DNA of 64,000 bases from Antilocapra americana (lineage: Eukaryota > Chordata > Mammalia > Artiodactyla > Antilocapridae), in the NCBI GenBank assembly GCA_007570785.1, contig ML660774.1, positions 12,244,476-12,308,475 on the forward strand. Direction: 5' to 3'. A program made the position numbers and the translations under genes. Positions 1 to 11,544 of this stretch are shown here, one piece after another; position 1 is the stretch's first letter, and each line of letters opens with the position of its first letter. Below the pieces are notes generated by a model. It saw only the letters and a program-made list of their open reading frames with translations, did not search any database and was not told the DNA's origin.

Positions 1-629
1 GACATAAAAATTATAAAGATGGAGAACAGATAAATGGTTTACATGCACTAGGATGATGGGGAGAGACAGAGGTGTGGCAATGAAGAGGGAGCATGAGGAA
101 GCCTTGGGTAATTAAACAGTTTTGTGTACTGATTTTGCTGCTGGTTAGATGGATCTTCACATGGGATCAAATTGCATAGAAACACACACACACACACTCG
201 AGTGCATGTAAAACTGGTACAATCTGAGTAAGTTCCATGGATTACATCAAGGCCAATTATCTGGGTTTTATAGTTATGCAAGATGTTATCATTGGAGGAA
301 ACTGGGTGAAGGGTCTACAGTACTTCCATGTACAGTTTTTGAAACTTTCTGTGTATCTATTATTTTAAAATAAAATTTAACTCCCTCCTCTCCTGATAAG
401 GCAATAAGTCAATTTTGAATAGCATTAGCAATATATTTCATATGTTCAATGAAATGGGCAAAATTTAGGAAAAATAAAACTTCTAAAAAATGTGCAAAAA
501 ATAAGACGCTAATATAGTTCTGTATTCTTCTAAAAATAAATGTAAGCTGTCGTTGATAAATCTTCTCAAAATAAACCTAGATAGCTTCAAAGGTGAATTG
601 TCTCCAACATTAGAAACAAATAACACTGC
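1..629. other. Unidentified AT-rich sequence
   Basis: I see no gene or recognisable repeat here apart from a short (AC)n run near 182-197. Open frames are short and have no family resemblance. Confidence 0.5.
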
Positions 630-881
630 TTTCTAGAGAACAGAAAATGGGGAACACTCCCAATTAATTTTTTGAGACTAGTATAACCCAATATTGAAGA
701 CATTACAAGATGAAGGCATTACAAGAAAGAAATTCTGAAGACCAATATCTTTTATGATTATAGATGGAAAAATCTAAAGGAATCTTAAAAAAAATAAATC
801 CAGCAATATATAAAAGATTGGTACATCAAGACCAAATAGGTTTTATTTCAGAAATTCAAGTTGAAGATTAATGTGATTCTT

Positions 882-977
882 GTTTTTTAATTTATTTTTT
901 TATTGAAGGATAACTGCTCTATAGAATTTTGTTGTTTTCTATCAAACTTCAACATGAATCAGCCATAGGTATACACC
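882..977 (-). mobile_element. Short 3'-end L1 insertion (ruminant L1 type)
   Basis: A 96-bp insertion in reverse orientation carries a T-rich left end (the poly(A) tail) followed by sequence typical of ruminant L1 3' ends, including 'aacatgaatcagccatag'. A perfect 11-bp target-site duplication, atgtgattctt, lies at 871-881 and 978-988. It is inserted into the older L1 described at 630-2930. Confidence 0.8.
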
Positions 978-1110
978 ATGTGATTCTTAATGTCAACAGA
1001 AAATGGGGGAAAATATAATATCAACAAATGTAAAAAACTGTATGTAGTAAATTTGACACTCCTTTAAAATAAAATTTCTTAGGTAAGGAATGAGATAATC
1101 TTTCTTAATG

Positions 1111-1323
1111 TGCTGCTGCTGTTTAGTTGCTAAGTTGTGTCTAACTCTTTGTGACCCCATGGACCATAGACCGCTAGGCTCCTCTCTCCATCGAATTTTC
1201 CAGGCAAGAATACTGGGGTGGGTTGCCATTTCCTTCTCCAGAGGATATTCCTGACCCAGGGATTGATCCTGGGTCTCCTCCTTGGCAGGTGGATTCTTTA
1301 TCAATGAGCCACCTGGAAGTCCT
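1111..1323 (-). mobile_element. Bov-tA SINE, reverse
   Basis: The copy runs from the tail side 'gttgctaagttgtgtc' through 'ggcaagaatactgg' to the tRNA-like head 'gatcctgggtctcc...gccacctgg'. This is the reverse complement of the ruminant Bov-tA SINE, a tRNA-Glu-derived head joined to the BovB-derived BOV-A unit. It is inserted in the old L1. I could not read a clear target-site duplication. Confidence 0.9.
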
Positions 1324-1383
1324 TTGTTATTCTAATAATAATAGATAATAAAGAAAGCTACAGCAAAACACCACATTTAATGG

Positions 1384-1583
1384 CAGTAGTTAGTTGCTCA
1401 GTGGAGTCCATTTCTTTGTGATCGCACAGACCATAGCCCACCAGGCTCCTCTGTCCATGGGATTCTCCAGGCAAGAATATCGGAGAGGACTGCCATCCCC
1501 TTCTCGAGAGGATCTTCCCAACCCAGGAACTGAATCCTGCATTACAGGCATATTCTTTACTGTTGAGCTATAGGGAAGACCTA
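1384..1583 (-). mobile_element. Bov-tA SINE, reverse
   Basis: This is a second reverse Bov-tA copy about 60 bp from the first. Near-matching 9-bp target duplications, atttaatgg at 1375-1383 and atttaatag at 1584-1592, flank it. The old L1 ORF2 sequence resumes after the right copy. Confidence 0.88.
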
Positions 1584-2930
1584 ATTTAATAGTAAAATAT
1601 TGATAGATTTTTCCTTAACATCAAGAATGTTATTAAAAAGTCTACTATCACTGCCTCTATTCAGTGTTGTGCATATTTCCTAACTAGTGCAATACAGAGA
1701 TCGATTGATCAATCAGTCAATCAGATATAATGATTAGAAAGCAAGAAATACAGTTATCTTGTAGAACAAGTGACTTGATAGTGTATATCAAAGATTGAAA
1801 AGACTCTCTACTTAATCTAAAAATTTAAGTGATTTTAGAAAGGCTGGTAAATATAAGTTTGCTGATATAAATGCATATTTTATATACAGTCTATAAGCAA
1901 GTAGAAAATGAATCTTCCAGATAATATCACTAGAAAATCATCAGAGATATCAAATATCTAGAAGCAGAATAAAAATGCTTGAGAGATCAATACTGAAAAC
2001 TACAAATCACTGTTGGAAAGATTGAAGATCAGATTAAATTAAATAACATGAAGTGTTGATGTGGCAAAAGCCTCAATATTATAAAGTTGTTAATTCAATC
2101 CATAGTGATTTTTAACATTTATATGAAAATACAAAGGACCAAAAGTATCTGCAGCAGTTTTGAACTAGAAGATCTAGTAAAGCCTATAGTTATTAAGATG
2201 CATACTATTGGCAAAAAGATAGAAATAAACAAACAGAATAAAGAGGTCAGAGGTCTACAAATACAGTCATCTGTATTATGGAAAAGTGCAGTGGGTAAAA
2301 GCCCATGTTTTGGATAAATGAAGCGAATCAGTTGGATATTTATGCAGGCAAAACAATAAACTTGCTTGGTATCTTTTATAAAAATCAGTCCTAAGGATAT
2401 TTCAGATCTAAATGTAAAAGTTTAAAAAATAAAACTTGTATAATTAAATTTAGATAAGTATCTTTATGACTTTGAATTATGCAAATATCTCTTAAACTAG
2501 AATATATTACCCACAGAGAAAAAGTGGTAAATTATATCATACTCAAATTAAGTTTATCAAAAGATATTTTTAGGAAAAACACAAACCAAAAAATTGGAAG
2601 ATGCATATGTTATACATAATTCAGAAAGAACTTACAAATACTATATAAAAAGAACTCAAAAATACTATGTACAAATCAATAAGAAAACTATAGTACACCT
2701 AAAAAGAAAATGGTAACACTGTAAACAGGTATCTTACCAAAATGACATTCCAGTAGGCAATAAGCATATGAAAAACCATTTATCATTAGTCATCGTGGAA
2801 ATGCAAATTAAAATCAGTATGAAGTACCACTATACAATCACAACAATTACTAAAATGAAATAGTCAAGACCCACTATCATCAAGAATGTGGACCAAATGG
2901 AACTTTCATATACTGCTGATAGGATATGTA

Positions 2931-3144
2931 GTCACAGAGGAGAAAAAGTGCTGAAATCTCAAATTAAAATCTTGAAAGGAATTGGGGGGAATAGTTACAA
3001 CACATGCAGAGGAACAAAGATTAGAATTATAGCATTCTTGTTAGAAGGCAATGAAATCATGGACGGAAGGAAGGAAGGGAAAAAAAAGGAAGGAAGGAAT
3101 AATCTGTCAACATTAATTGCCCAGCATTCTAGGCAAATAAAAAC
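2931..3144. other. Probable continuation of old L1-like repeat, with purine-rich tract
   Basis: A GGAA-rich tract lies at about 3061-3100. The remainder looks like old L1-type sequence ('aataaaaacttttcc...gctgag' style), but I cannot fix the family. The open frame across it has no recognisable protein. Confidence 0.3.
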
Positions 3145-3551
3145 TTTTCCAGGCAAATAAAAAAGCTGAGATAATTTATTGAAAGCTATGTATCATCTCC
3201 CAAATTTACTCAAATAGAAGGTTTGGGCTTCCCCTATGGCTCAGCTGGTAAAGAATCCACCTGCAATGTGGGAGACCTGGGTTCAACCCCTGGGTTGGTA
3301 AGATCCCCTGAGGAAGGAAACAGCTACCCACTCCAGTATTATGGCCTGGAGAATTCCATAGACTCTATAGTCCATGGGGTCGCAAAGATTCGGACATGAC
3401 CGAGCGACTTTCACTTTCCAGCATTTTGTATCCAGCAAAAGATCTTTAAAAAAATGGAAGTAAAATAATAAGTTTTCCAGGCAAAATAAAAGCTGAGATA
3501 ATTTAATGAAAGCTGTATATCATCTCCCAGATTTACTGAAATGGAAGGTTT
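3145..3551. repeat. About 80-bp direct duplication flanking a SINE
   Basis: The 80-nt segment 3145-3224 reappears as 3473-3551. By eye there are about six substitutions and one or two A-run length differences (roughly 90% identity). Both copies start with ttttccaggcaaa and end with gaaggttt. A Bov-tA SINE (3225-3420) plus about 50 bp of further sequence lies between them. This is far longer than a normal SINE target-site duplication. Confidence 0.9.
3225..3420 (+). mobile_element. Bov-tA SINE, forward
   Basis: A near-complete forward Bov-tA runs from 'gggcttcccctatggctcag' to 'gagcgactttcacttt'. It begins at the end of the left copy of the 80-bp duplication. No ordinary short target duplication is evident. 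Confidence 0.92.
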
Positions 3552-4199
3552 GTGGTTACCACGATGTATTTCAAGCACTGATGCAATTCAAGTGATTTGG
3601 GTAATGCCATCTCCAGTGTATGAAACTGCATAGACATAAAGCACAAGACTCATATTTTGAACAAATTTGCATCAACATAGCTGCATTTATGAGTCTACTC
3701 ATCCCTGAAATGGTGGGCAATAAGACTATGTCTACAAAATATTCATGGTTGTAGATTCACTATAGTCAGTAAAACAGGAGTGTAGGCTCTACTTGACAAG
3801 TCTTGCCTAGACCCAGGAAATGTGGAATTTTAATCAGCAGATCTAGCAAGAAAAGTTTCCAAGGTAAGATTTTGTTAATCAAGTATTCTGAAAAGTTGGA
3901 TTCTAAGTCACATTGTAATTTGGGAACTTTTATGATATAACTGGAGGCTGCAAATGTTTTTAAAGTCTTTGAATGAAGAAACAAAGAATATAAATCCTGA
4001 TTCATGTTGAAAAACAAAAATTCAGTTGTCAGATTTATATCTGCAATAAGTTTTGAAGGGTTATTTGTAGATAAAAATTCCTTGTAGATGTCCAGACTTC
4101 ACAAGTTGTATGCTATTGCCTGTGAAATGCAGCCATCAGTTATGTTACTAATTGATAGTCAGCAGGAAACGATATCCAGTCTAGGATTAATAGGTGCCA
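3552..4199. other. Unidentified intergenic sequence
   Basis: I see no gene or clearly recognisable repeat. The reverse-strand open frame at 3766-4017 shows no recognisable motif. Confidence 0.5.
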
Positions 4200-4705
4200 G
4201 TTTGAAAGAATTTTAATCTTGAATAGAATGAGAGGGTGTAAGATGGAGAATCTCACACATGTGCCCTTAGGAAGACAGAGCGTAGGGACTCAGACTGATT
4301 TCTTGTAAATTCCTGATTTACAGGAAATTGTTGATGTCATAGTTTTCTTGGATAGTGGAAGGTTTTCTCATATCAACCTTGGGAAGTTTTGTGAGAGGCA
4401 TGAACAGAAGATGACTCAGGTTGAGTTGTCTCAGAAAGTGGACTGAGTTGAACTTTGTCTGTGTGACTGGGCTAATTTTCTCTGCCTGGGAAGTTTTCAA
4501 GACTGGTCTCCTTTTGTTAGAGATTTTACTGACTCTAACTGAACCCTTGCCGCCTCTTTACATTCCCTGCACATAAATACTAATTCGGTGGACTTGCCTG
4601 TAGCTTACTATTGTTTGCTTGTCCTGAGTTGCAATTCCTCTGCTGTTCCTGACTAAACTCCCTTTTCCCTTGTCTGTTTACCTCTTTATTTCAATCAACA
4701 CCAAC
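4200..4705 (+). mobile_element. Possible solo LTR of an endogenous retrovirus
   Basis: The segment from about 4530 has the layout of a retroviral LTR R-U5 end. There is a TATA-like 'cacataaata' near 4570, then a pyrimidine-rich run with 'gactaaactccctttt' near 4652, ending in 'caatcaaca' near 4702. No internal gag, pol or env frame adjoins it. Boundaries and family are uncertain, and it could be unrelated non-coding sequence. Confidence 0.35.
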
Positions 4706-5195
4706 TAGATGACTTTCTGAGCTTAGCAGGCAGAGCTTCAACTCAGTGCATCTACTTCCTCTCTTACCTTCTGGATAATTAATATACAGATTTAAGCAAT
4801 TCTTTGTCTTTTCAAATGCAGAAGAGACGCATTACTTTCCTAATATGTAAACTAACAACAAAATAAATTTAAAACAGACATACTAAAATAAAAAGAAAAT
4901 CAAACAGAAAGCAAAATGACACCAGCATTATAGGCTAAAATCAAAAAGAATTATGATAATAAGTGAGGTTTTTAATCAAAATATCAGTCCTGAATCTTAG
5001 TAAATAAAGGAAAATCAGAGTATTGAAAGATATAAAATAAGGATAAAGAGATAAGAATGAAATTAGATAAACTATAATGCAAGGTTTTTATTTTTGTAAG
5101 ATCAAGAAGGAGAATAGTAGATTGAGAACTGTGATATTAAACTATGTATTTGACTTTAAACTATATACCAAACTAAGTTGTTTGCAAGAATTAGC
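4706..5195. other. Unidentified A-rich sequence
   Basis: AT-rich sequence with many short A runs and no recognised element. Confidence 0.45.
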
Positions 5196-5930
5196 TTCTT
5201 GGTGTAGAGAAAAGGGAATCCTCGTACAAAGTTTGTGGAAATGTAAATTTGTACAGCCACTATGGAGAACAGTATGGAAGTTCCTTAAAAACCTAAAAAT
5301 AGAACTACCATATGATCCTATAATCCCATTCTTGGGCACATATCTGGAGAAACACAAGGTTCGAAAGGATACATGGACCCCAATGTTCATTACAGCACTG
5401 TTTACAATAGACAAGACATGAAGGCATGCGAAATGTCCATTGACAGAAGAATGCATAGATATGTGGTACCTGTATATACAAGGGAATATTACTCTTCCGT
5501 TAACAAGAATAATGCCATTTGCAGCAACATGCATGGACCTAGAAAGTGTCCTACTGAATGAATTAAGTCAGACAGAGGAGGGGTGCCATATGACATATAT
5601 CCAGAATCTAAAAAGAAATGATACAAATGAGCTTACTTAGAGAACGAGATTCACAGACTTAGAAAACAAACTTATGGTTGCTGGGGTGGGTGAAGGGATA
5701 GTTAGGGAGTTTGGGAAGGTCACATACACACTGCTATATTCAAAATGGATAACCACCAAGGATCTATTGTATAATACAAGGATCTCTACTCTGTGTTATA
5801 AGCCAGCCTGGAAGAGAGGGGTGTTTGGGGGAGAATGGGTACATGTGCAGGTACTGTGGGTCCCTTCGTTATTCACCTGAAACTGCCACAACATTGTTAA
5901 TCAGCTATACCCCAATACAAAACATAAAGT
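5196..5930 (+). mobile_element. L1 LINE 3' end, ruminant type
   Basis: The sequence follows the 3' end of ORF2 and the 3' UTR of ruminant L1 elements in order: 'ggtacagccactatgg'-like at 5250, 'ccatatgatcctataatccc' at 5308, 'ccatttgcagcaacatgcat' at 5514, 'ggatctattgtat' at 5760 and 'cacctgaaactgccacaaca' at 5874. It ends in an A-rich stretch. It is truncated at the 5' end and its frames are broken, so the short open frames across it are remnants. Confidence 0.88.
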
Positions 5931-6079
5931 TTAAAGTTAAAAACAAAGAATGTAAACTCCAGGGAAAAAAAGAATTAGCCTCTTTTAAACTGTCCATAAA
6001 ATATTTTAAAAAAGTAATCATGTACCATATTCAAAAAGTTAATAAATCTAAAGAGGTAAACATTTTATATATTATATGT

Positions 6080-7000
6080 ATATACCAAAGTTTCTCCTCC
6101 CACCACAGAAACAAAGGAACGGGACATAAGCTGGAACCTGAATGCCAGAACCCTTTCAGAAGTAAAGAGCCTGTTGTCGAGGAAGATCTGATGCTGAAGC
6201 CCCTTCACTATTCCTTACCATAAATGGCACAAGCTCTAAAGCCCTTCCATCGAAACCCACCCCACCCAAAATGTCGATGTATTACCCTCCTTCCCTAGGT
6301 CATGAAGTTTGACCGAACTGGGAAGGCAGGTTTAGGCCTCTTGTCTCCATGTCCAGCTGAGCAGTAGAGCCTTTTTCCTCTTCTTGAAAGCTAGTTCCAT
6401 GGGATTGGCTTGTCTGCTGGTCAGGGAACAAACTCTTTGCTCGTTAACAATAGCTCTTTTCCTGGAACAGACCCTCTAAATTTTTATCATCAGTTAGGGG
6501 GAAGGTCACAGTTTCTCCCTGAATCTTTTGGGCTTTGTTTTTAGCTCAAAATAATCCGCATACCAAAGGATGTTTTGGGATGGCAACTTTTGCTCCCCTA
6601 CAATACTATCAAAGAAGAAATGAATCTGACATTTTTTTCAGGATAGTAAGGCAGACTTTATTCAGGGGTCTACTACAGTGGGGTTTTGCAGTAGGGGAAG
6701 CAGTTTCAACTTGTCAAGCTTAGAAAACAAAAGAGCCAATTATTTTATAAGCAAAATAAGTTTATTTAGGTATAGCAGAAAATTTGCAACTCTGGACATG
6801 CAAACTTTGCTGACCCTCAGATGGAGAAGATAAAGGGAAAGTTAACTTTCATTAGGGTTTTAGGAGGAACTGGGGAGGCTGTGGTAGTTCTTCATTGATT
6901 CCAGGATGTAAGCAGCTTGTGGATGGGTCATAAGGAAATTTTCTTTCTTCCTGATGAAGTCTTGTGAATTGTGGTGAATGACAGTAATATGTGAGAGCAA
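6080..7000 (-). mobile_element. Probable endogenous-retrovirus LTR-like sequence, reverse
   Basis: Read on the reverse strand, about 6650-6690 contains 'cccctgaataaagtctgcc', which has the form of an LTR polyadenylation signal region. The flank near 6540 contains 'ttattttgagctaaaaa', which resembles the forward LTR at about 10700 ('ttattttgagctgaagac'). No retroviral protein frame is visible. I infer ERV origin from layout and from this internal similarity. The family and both ends are not determined. Confidence 0.4.
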
Positions 7001-8476
7001 GTCAATTTTGAATTAGGTATCCTTTATTTTCATGGGCTCTACTCTGGATACAAGGAAAAATGGGAATTTATGACAAAAAACAGATTGGGGGTTTGGTGGG
7101 TGGAAAATTACTTAGAGTATAGAGTAATTCTTTGCTAAACAAATGTAGGGGTGAACAAATGTAACAGAATTCTTACTGTAGACAGGTCAGGGGGATCAGA
7201 TATCACCTGAGGGCATGACAGAGGATGAGGAATTTGGTCATACATCAAGGGTGGGAGATTCAGTCTAAAGTGACTTGACTGAATTCTTGCTAAACCTGGA
7301 GTCTACGGGAACAGAGACTGAAGCCCAAAGTTGGCACTTGGGGAGCAAGGGGTCAAAGCAACCTGAGGAGAGTTTGGTCAAGGAGAGAATCTTTGTCAAT
7401 ACTGTAAGCTATGCCAGCTGGGCTCTACTCCCAGCAGTAGTGCATGAGGGCTTCTCTCTCACATAGCTTTGTCTGTATTTGTTATTAGTCAATTTTATGA
7501 TGTTTGCCAATCTTATGGGTATAAAGTGCTATAGTATTCTTTAGAGGAAAATAAACTTTTTCTCTGCCTTCATAAATTTAGTAGCTGAGGCCTGTGGAAG
7601 GAAACTGACAAGGATTAATCACAGAAGAAGATTTATTCATATGCACAAGGAAGCCAACAAAAGAAGTAGTTGGCTCCTTAAATGGTTAAAGTTAAAGGCT
7701 TTAAACCCAATCTAGTGAGGGAGAAATAACTTTTATAGGATGAAAAATAGCGTTCTTTAGGAGAATGGGTGTCAGAAAAGAACGTTTGTGGTAATGTTTG
7801 TCTGTACACATGTGTATGGTCTTTCTATCTGCTTCAAGGTCATAAAACCCTTGTGAAGAGGGGATATATGGTAAATTTACTCCTGGCCTCTCTCCTGGAG
7901 TAGAAACTGTCCCATAAGGGAATCTATGCTGTCCTAATTTTTCAGAAAGTCCTGCTTTTAGTCAGGTCAGGGAAGCTCTGAGGAGGTTTTTTTTTTTGCA
8001 CTTGTTGAATCTCAAACGTTTTCATCTTAAAATAATAATAAATACTCTCTGGGCCTCTGAGTAAGTTCCCTACAATATGTTTTGTTGCATCTTGCAGTGC
8101 CCCAATTTCCAGTGAGGTTGAACTTACTTTGCTTGACAGGTTTTTGGGTTTGTTAAAGGATCTGTTCATCCCTTCCTTGAAGGAGATTTTCTGTCTGGTA
8201 TTCAAGTTACTTGATTACTTGGAGACCTAAGGTCCCTAATGTGTTCAAGAAAACTACTGTTTGTAGTTTTCCCACTGGAAAAGAGGGGAGTTTTATGAGG
8301 GGGGAGGGTGAGATGTGAGAGATATAGGTTAGGAAAATTAAATAAATGAAAGCCAGAAAGATGAATGTCATAATCCTGGAGATGAAATGGCTGTAGTTCA
8401 AAGGATAGAACAGAAGTCGCAGTTAAAGTACCAATACCTGTGTTTTTAGTTCTTTCCCTAAGAAACTTCCCCTATC
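7001..8476. other. Unidentified; possibly ERV internal remnant
   Basis: This lies between two ERV-like segments of the same orientation, so it could be a decayed proviral interior. I recognise no gag, pol or env motif. The reverse open frames at 7942-8205 and 8207-8401 have no family signature that I can name. The second has a hydrophobic stretch. Confidence 0.25.
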
Positions 8477-8810
8477 TGTTACCAAGTCCAAGTTCATACT
8501 GCTGGCTGCACTACAGGCCAGAAATTGAGAGAAAATTGTTGGGGCAAAGAATAGACACTTTATTCAGAAAGCTAGAAGACTGAGAAGAAAGGTGGACCCA
8601 AAGAACCATCTTACCCAGGTTTGGATGCTAGTTTGTTTTATATAGAAAAGAGGGGAAGGTCAGGAGGTAAAAACAGCAATGAGTTGTTGCAAATATTTCC
8701 TGATTCCAGCCAAACTACAGAGGAGATGTGTCAGTTTCTTTCCTGTAGCTGCTCCAAGGTGGTTGTGGTCAGTTTGTTTCTTGTGAACTTAAAGATACTT
8801 TAGCCTAACA
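8477..8810 (-). mobile_element. Solo-LTR-like element, reverse
   Basis: On the reverse strand this 334-bp unit begins TGTTA and ends TAACA, a perfect 5-bp inverted terminus with the TG...CA ends expected of an LTR. Inside, in sense order, are a TATA box (ctatataaaac, complement of about 8634-8645), then an AATAAA signal about 75 bp downstream (complement of 8559-8564), then a U5-like stretch. Flanks (cctatc / ctgggg) show no target duplication. No primer-binding site follows the 3' end and no polypurine tract precedes the 5' end, so a decayed solo LTR is the best reading. Family unknown. Confidence 0.6.
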
Positions 8811-9000
8811 CTGGGGCATGGGAAGCAGTGTTCCTGTGGGGACACTATGTATACAGCTTTCACTATGTATACTGTAAGCTGTAGGTAGCATCTGTGTAGT
8901 GATTAACTTGCAGCAAAAGCAATAGAATACAAAGGTTAAAGTAGAAGGAACAGATCCAATATGGAGTAGGATTTGTTTTTCTCTATTACGAATCTATAGG

Positions 9001-9245
9001 CTGTAGCATCTAAGTGGTTAAGAACCTGGATTTGAAACCAGTCCACCTGGTTTTGAATCATGACTCTCCTTCCTATCAATTATGGTATCCTGGGAAAGGT
9101 CTCCTCTCTATACAATAGTTTCTCATCTTAAAATGGAGAAGTTAATACTACTTACTTCACAAGATTGAAATTAAATGGGTTCACCAGTAAGTTACGTCAC
9201 TATATTTAAATAGTTTAAAGTTTTCTGCCACTCATTTTATCTTGC
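9001..9245 (+). mobile_element. MIR SINE, forward
   Basis: A recognisable MIR core occurs in order: 'taagtggttaagaacctgga', 'cctggttttgaatc', 'cctgggaaagg', 'tctcatcttaaaatgg' and 'attgaaattaaatg'. It is well diverged, as expected for this old mammalian SINE. Confidence 0.85.
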
Positions 9246-10690
9246 TAATCACTTAATCATACATGCATTTAAAAAAAAAAAAAACTAATGTAAAAGCTTA
9301 GAAAAGTGTGCCTTTCTCAGGGTAGGGCTAACATTAAATGATGGAAACTGGACTGAAGCTCAATGTTCTTAATGTCCAGAAGAGATTCCTGGTTCTTCTC
9401 TAAGAAAAACCAGCAGTTTTTTGCTGGTCACTTTTTTTCTGTTTCATATCTTTAAAAAAAAAATTAGTAATTGCAATCTACAGTGACGTCTAGCAATTAA
9501 ATTATGTGCTCTAAATACAACATGAATTTACAAAATGCATGAGCTCATGTTAGATTAAATTTTCTGTGGTAATTCACATTTATATTTCATAGGCCTAAAC
9601 ATATACTTACATAAAGTAAATCCTTATCCTTCACTCCAAATCAGAGGAAATATAGTTTAATGCTCTAGTCATGACCCAAGAGCTCCTATTTGAACCTAAA
9701 ATCATCTTTTTATAACTTGCTTGTATCCTACCTTCCCTAGGAGAAAATTCAGTTAATGTAACCTGTCACACAAAGAAAATAAAGTCTATGGATCATTACC
9801 AGCATCCAACAGCTAAATCTTAAAAAAAAAAAAAAACCCATAAAACACGCATAAGCCTTTTTTTATGTTTATGCTTAAGGCAAACTTATTGGCTGTTTAC
9901 CTGTAAGACATGCTTTCTTTTAGTCTATACTGAAAAGCTTAAAAATAACAGTCTACTTGTAAAAGTAGCTGTCAATAGACAGTTTATGTTCTGCATCATA
10001 CCACCAGAAAACAGGTATATTTTGATTAAAGAAAAAAGATTAAAACTCAGCATAAAGCTAAGTTAATTACTATTGTGGAAACATAGGGGCACGATTTATA
10101 ATAAATATTCAAATGAAGGTGTTTTATATGGATGGATTTCGAGGTTTTTCATTCCATCTGTTTGATCAGCTCTAGAATTCTCCTGGGGCAGTACAACAGA
10201 GCAGGAGAGAATAGATCCTGAGGTAAGAGGTCAACATCAGTCATGTAAATAATGTGTCATCAACAGCCATTGGATCCCTTCTTGATATAAGGACCTCAAT
10301 TACTCCTCTCTTTAAGTACATATTTAGCACTTGACCTTTTACACCAATAAGCTGAAAACCTACAGTTAAATAATTAAATGTAGTAAAATGAATTCAACCC
10401 CATTAAGTCAATTTGAAAGGAGAAGCAGTAAGTACAAGCCTGATTAGAGCTGTTAGCCCACTTGGGTACTATTATTGAGTAGTTGTTCACCAAGGAAAGA
10501 TAAAAAGTATTAAAAAAAAATCTTGAATCAAAACACAGCAACAGTTTAACAGTTTTCTAGGGCACTATTTTAAACTTCACTACAGAGTTTACACCTTTTT
10601 TTGATAATAAATGGCTGGCTGAATTAGTTAAGGTCCTGGGTGATGCTAAGAGCATTTACTGTGTTGGGCTATTAAAAGATGATGTTTAGG
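9246..10690. other. Unidentified intergenic sequence
   Basis: I see no gene. There are two A-runs (9271-9284 and about 9822-9837) and otherwise single-copy-looking AT-rich DNA. No open frame has a recognisable motif. Confidence 0.5.
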
Positions 10691-10699
10691 ATAGTAATG

Positions 10700-11230
10700 G
10701 ATAGCAGAAATGCCATCCCCAAAGGTGCCACTCTGGCATAGGATTATTTTGAGCTGAAGACAATTGAGAAGCAGATATTAGAAAAAGTCTCTGGCCCCAT
10801 TTGCCTTAAAGTAGGATACAAATTTGTAGAGATATCTCCTTCCCCTCTGTATTAGGGGTCCCACGGACCCTCCTTAGCAGAGAAAACTCTAAGCTGTCCT
10901 GAGCCTTGTGATCACCATCAGAGGACTCTCTGTAACAAACCTTGCTAAAACTAGCCTCTAAGTACTGTTGATTTCCACATATGTTTGCCTTCCTACAATT
11001 CGCTGCCCCAGTAGATCAAAGTCCTTTTCCTTTGTCTTGCTGTATGTCTAAAATTTTATTGTTCTTTTGTTAAGATGCTTACATAAGCACAAGTTTTTGC
11101 CACCTGTTTGAGTTACACATCACTGAGTGGTCCGTGGGTACGTGTACGCATGTTAATACACTTATTTGCTTTTCACTTGTTAATCTTTCTTTTGTGTCTA
11201 ATACTCAGGACCCTAGTAAGAGAATCTGTG
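10700..11230 (+). mobile_element. Probable ERVL-type LTR, forward
   Basis: The 5' part contains 'ggattattttgagctgaagacaattgag'-type sequence. The 3' part has 'ggtccgtgggtacgtgtacg' near 11130, followed by 'gttaatacac' in place of a polyadenylation signal and 'cttgttaatctttcttttgtg'. This arrangement resembles the 3' half of ERVL-class LTRs. No internal region adjoins it. Boundaries are approximate. Confidence 0.45.
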
Positions 11231-11544
11231 ATAATAGGAAAAGATTTATTCTCTCCTCTATAATAAAATGCTAGTGGAAACAAAGAGGCTGGAAATAGTA
11301 ACTCTAGGTATTTAACTTAGATTTGTGTGAAAGGAGGGAGAGACAGAACCCTCTCTCTACCAAGCAGGCAGAGATAAAGGGCCGAAATCAGCACATTGAA
11401 TGAGAACAATTTTAAAAAGTAAGTAAAAAATCCTAAAATGTTGCTTCCTTTAAAGATTCATAAATAGGACACATGTGTGAATTGACTAGTTGAGGAAAAT
11501 GAGAGAAGATGCAAATAAAACGAAGGATTTACTCCTTCAGGCAC

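Larger units (their letters stand above)
630..2930 (+). mobile_element. Old L1 LINE, ORF2 and 3' region, fragmented
   Basis: The stretch follows the L1 ORF2 nucleotide sequence in order. It starts with the segment 'gaccaatatctttta' near 740, continues with 'agctacagcaaaacaccacat' near 1358 and the 'actgaaaactacaaatcac' segment near 1993, and reaches the 'aaataagcatatgaaaa' and 'cattagtcat' segments near 2757-2793. It ends near the L1 3' motif about a falling-off 'catatactgctgat' at 2910. Three younger insertions interrupt it: an L1 tail (882-977) and two Bov-tA SINEs (1111-1323, 1384-1583). The reading frame is broken throughout, so no ORF2 protein could be made. Divergence suggests an old mammalian L1 (L1M class). 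The exact subfamily is not assigned and the 5' boundary is approximate. Confidence 0.75.

Noticed and set aside
5142..5534. 130-codon reverse frame at 5142-5534.
   Set aside because: It lies antisense to a recognisable L1 3' end.
6080..8810. Complete provirus with two LTRs.
   Set aside because: No gag, pol or env motif was found, and the LTR-like segments near 6650 and at 8477-8810 are not visibly the same sequence.
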